Below, in pieces: positions 61,802 through 64,000 of a stretch of DNA of 64,000 nt. A program made the translations under genes and the position numbers. The notes under the pieces were generated by a model, which saw only the letters and a program-made list of their open reading frames with translations, had not been told where the DNA came from and searched no databases. Source of the DNA: Sulfurimicrobium sp. (lineage in GTDB: Bacteria; Pseudomonadota; Gammaproteobacteria; Burkholderiales; Sulfuricellaceae); contig JAUSBJ010000019.1 in assembly GCA_030652035.1 (NCBI GenBank), forward strand, positions 33,316 through 97,315, given 5' to 3'. How positions within the stretch are numbered: the stretch's first letter is position 1; each line of letters starts with the position of its first letter.

Positions 61802-64000
61802 ATGAAACACCAGCTACGCATCATCCCTCTCGCTGTCGCGCTGGCCTTGCCGCAACTGGCCATTGCCGCCGACGACAAGGCCACCACGCTGCCGGAAGTC
61901 ACTGTCAGCGCTTCCAAAGACGCTGTCGGCGCAACCATGGTCGACCAGGCCAGCCTCGCCGGCATGCGGGCAGCCACCAGTGACAGCGCCAGCCTGCTCC
62001 GGGATATTCCCGGCGTCAGCCTGTATGGCGCCGGCGGCGTTTCCAGCCTGCCCGCGATCAATGGCCTGGCAGACGACCGCCTGCGCATCAAGGTCGATGG
62101 CATGGACCTGATTTCCGCTTGCGCCAACCACATGAATCCGCCGCTGTCCTACATCGATCCGTCCAGCGTCGGCAGCGTCAAGGTGTTCGCCGGCATCACG
62201 CCGGTCAGCATGGGCGGCGACAGCATCGGCGGCACCATCGCGGTCTCCTCGGCGGCGCCCGAGTTCGCGGCGGCCGGGCAGGGCCCCCTGGTCAAGGGCC
62301 AGGCCGGCATCTTCTATCGCAGCAACGGCAATGCCCAGGGCGGCAATCTGTCGGCGACGATCGCGGGCGAGAAACTGAACCTGACATACAGCGGTTCAAG
62401 CGCGCAGTCCGGCGACTACCGGGCGGCGAAGGACTTCAAGGCGGTAAGCGCCACCGGATCGGACAAGCCGGGGAACCTGCTCCCCGGCGACGTGGTCGGG
62501 TCTTCCCGCTACAAATCGCAGAATCACGCGCTCGGTTTCGCGCTGCGCCACGAAAACCATCTGCTGGAACTGAAGCTGGGCTTTCAGGACATCCCCTACC
62601 AGGGCTTCCCGAACCAGCGCATGGACATGACCGGAAACGACAGCCAGCAGATCAACCTGCGCTATACGGGGCAATACCAGTGGGGGGCACTGGAAGCCCG
62701 CGTGTATGACGAAAAGACGCGCCACAAGATGAACTTCGGCGACGACAAGCTGTTCTGGTACTCCACGACCACGCCCGGCATGCCGATGGATACGGAAGGG
62801 AGAAACACCGGTGCGCTGGTCAAGGCCGACATCGCGCTTTCCGAGCGCGACATCATCCGGGTGGGCGGCGAATACCAGCGCTATCGTCTCAGGGACTGGT
62901 GGGATCCGTCCGGCACCGGCGGGATGTCGCCGCTCACGTTCTGGAACATCAACGACGGCCGGCGCGACCGTTTCGGCGCCTTCGCCGAATGGGAGGCGCG
63001 CTGGAGCCCGCAGTGGCTGAGCCAGGTGGGGTTGCGCCACGAGACCGTCAAGATGGATACGGGAACGGTACAGGGCTACAAGTCCACCGGCACCGTCTAT
63101 CCGGCCCAGGCGGCGGCGTTCAACGCCGGCGACCGCAAGCGCACCGACCGCAACGTGGACCTGACCGCCCTGGCGCGCTACACGCCGGACACGAGCCAGG
63201 CCTTCGAGGCCGGCTACGCCAGGAAGGTCCGCTCGCCGAACCTGTACGAGCGCTACACCTGGTCCAGCGGCAGCACCATGGTGATGAACATGAACAACTG
63301 GTTCGGCGACGGCAACGGCTATGTCGGCAACACGGACCTGAAGCCGGAAACCGCGCATACGCTGAGCGTCACGGGCAGCTGGCACGATGCGGCGCGGGAG
63401 GCATGGGAACTGAAAGCCACGCCTTACTACACGCGCGTCCAGAACTATATCGATGCCGTGACCTGCGCCTCCGTCGGCAAGACCTGCACCACACGGACCG
63501 ACGGGTTTGCCAACCTCACCCTCGCCAACCAGACCGCCCGCCTCTATGGCATGGACGTTTCCGGCCGCATGCCGCTGGCGAAAACCGCCGGCTACGGCAG
63601 CTTCACGTTTCTGGGCGGGTTGAATTACGTCAATGGCAAGAACCTGACGACGGGCGACAATCTCTACAACATCATGCCGCTGAACGTGAAGCTGGCCGTC
63701 GAGCAGCGCCTCGGCGGCTGGACCAACACCCTGGAAGCAAGACTGGTGGATGCCAAGACGCGCCTCCAGGCGGTACGCAAGGAACTCAGGACCGGCGGCT
63801 ACGGCTTGCTCAACCTGCGCAGCAGCTACGACTGGAAGACAGTCCGGCTGGATGTGGGGATCGAGAATCTGCTGAACAAGCATTACGCCGATCCCTTGGG
63901 CGGGGCGTATGTCGGACAGGGCAGCACGATGTCGACGGGCGTGCCCTACGGGGTTTCCGTTCCCGGCATGGGGCGTTCGATCTACACCGGCCTGACGGTC
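61802..64000 (+). CDS. TonB-dependent receptor with OprC-like copper motifs, 3' end outside window
   Basis: From ATG 61802 an open frame of 733 codons runs off the window without a stop. Signal cleavage is near AIAAD and the TonB box is LPEVTVSASK. The plug holds LRIKVDGMDLISACANHM and SVKVFAGITPVSMGGDSIGG. Cys107 and Met111 form CxxxM before NPP, and His308-x-Met310 (RHKMNF) forms HxM. This pair is the copper-site pattern I recall for OprC/NosA receptors. The barrel is almost complete, ending GRSIYTGLTV at the edge. AGGAG upstream supports the start. Copper as substrate is inference. Confidence 0.85.
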   Translation, partial: MKHQLRIIPLAVALALPQLAIAADDKATTLPEVTVSASKDAVGATMVDQASLAGMRAATSDSASLLRDIPGVSLYGAGGVSSLPAINGLADDRLRIKVDGMDLISACANHMNPPLSYIDPSSVGSVKVFAGITPVSMGGDSIGGTIAVSSAAPEFAAAGQGPLVKGQAGIFYRSNGNAQGGNLSATIAGEKLNLTYSGSSAQSGDYRAAKDFKAVSATGSDKPGNLLPGDVVGSSRYKSQNHALGFALRHENHLLELKLGFQDIPYQGFPNQRMDMTGNDSQQINLRYTGQYQWGALEARVYDEKTRHKMNFGDDKLFWYSTTTPGMPMDTEGRNTGALVKADIALSERDIIRVGGEYQRYRLRDWWDPSGTGGMSPLTFWNINDGRRDRFGAFAEWEARWSPQWLSQVGLRHETVKMDTGTVQGYKSTGTVYPAQAAAFNAGDRKRTDRNVDLTALARYTPDTSQAFEAGYARKVRSPNLYERYTWSSGSTMVMNMNNWFGDGNGYVGNTDLKPETAHTLSVTGSWHDAAREAWELKATPYYTRVQNYIDAVTCASVGKTCTTRTDGFANLTLANQTARLYGMDVSGRMPLAKTAGYGSFTFLGGLNYVNGKNLTTGDNLYNIMPLNVKLAVEQRLGGWTNTLEARLVDAKTRLQAVRKELRTGGYGLLNLRSSYDWKTVRLDVGIENLLNKHYADPLGGAYVGQGSTMSTGVPYGVSVPGMGRSIYTGLTV

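Noticed and set aside
62396..63883. A 495-codon minus-strand frame opposite the fourth receptor
   Set aside because: Shadow of the plus-strand receptor gene that runs from 61802 off the window end; composition (Ala/Val/Arg/Gly-rich, no motif) is that of an antisense frame.

Overview
The window looks like a chromosomal segment of a GC-rich betaproteobacterium. The gene orders purEK, pepP-ubiH-ubi hydroxylase-dsbC, dacA-dat-ybeD-lipB-lipA and hslVU, together with the RegB/RegA redox pair, fit a Nitrosomonadales-type lineage such as the Gallionellaceae or Sulfuricellaceae. That placement is inferred from protein style and synteny only; no rRNA or tRNA gene was recognised.

From 1 to 45.3 kb the DNA is mostly housekeeping. 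It starts with the 5' end of yggX, a 260-bp palindromic MITE-like element and two LpxL-type acyltransferases. Two decayed genes follow, a diguanylate cyclase and a NorD-type VWA protein. Then come psiE, purEK, an aldolase, rhlE, a PAS chemoreceptor, dapF, xerC, the ubiquinone/dsbC operon, rlpA, the dacA-to-lipA cluster, a RIO kinase, an incomplete zinc-type ABC transporter with a porin-like protein, hslVU, a Fur-box-preceded outer membrane protein, an ABC-F ATPase and a b-type cytochrome. On the minus strand, regB, regA and a 1342-residue multi-PAS diguanylate cyclase probably form one operon. Several families of imperfect palindromes built from 7-11 nt units lie between genes and inside operons. 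Two of them have been absorbed into the ends of the lipB reading frame.

From 45.3 to 64 kb lies a metal-acquisition island. It holds four TonB-dependent receptors (the last cut by the window end), two near-identical His-rich Sel1 proteins, a PepSY membrane protein, a DUF4198-like protein, a membrane ferredoxin, a CcdA/TauE-like thiol membrane protein, a sialidase-fold protein with a Cys-x-Cys-Cys motif, a TlpA-like thioredoxin and a dedicated TonB-ExbB-ExbD. The last receptor carries a CxxxM and an HxM motif like those I recall for the copper receptor OprC, so copper is the leading candidate substrate for the distal part. The FhuE-like receptor plus PepSY pair suggests iron-siderophore uptake in the proximal part.

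The most notable signal is a 32-bp dyad repeated five times in front of the Sel1 and receptor genes. Each half closely matches the RegR/RegA box consensus I recall, and regBA lies directly beside the first copy. FNR-type half-palindromes sit 39-40 nt upstream of the receptor-proximal copies. The simplest reading is that RegBA, with an FNR-family regulator, gates metal import by redox state. About 0.94 kb (promoter, Sel1 gene and receptor signal peptide) is duplicated, and in one copy a different siderophore receptor has been joined directly behind the old signal-peptide code.
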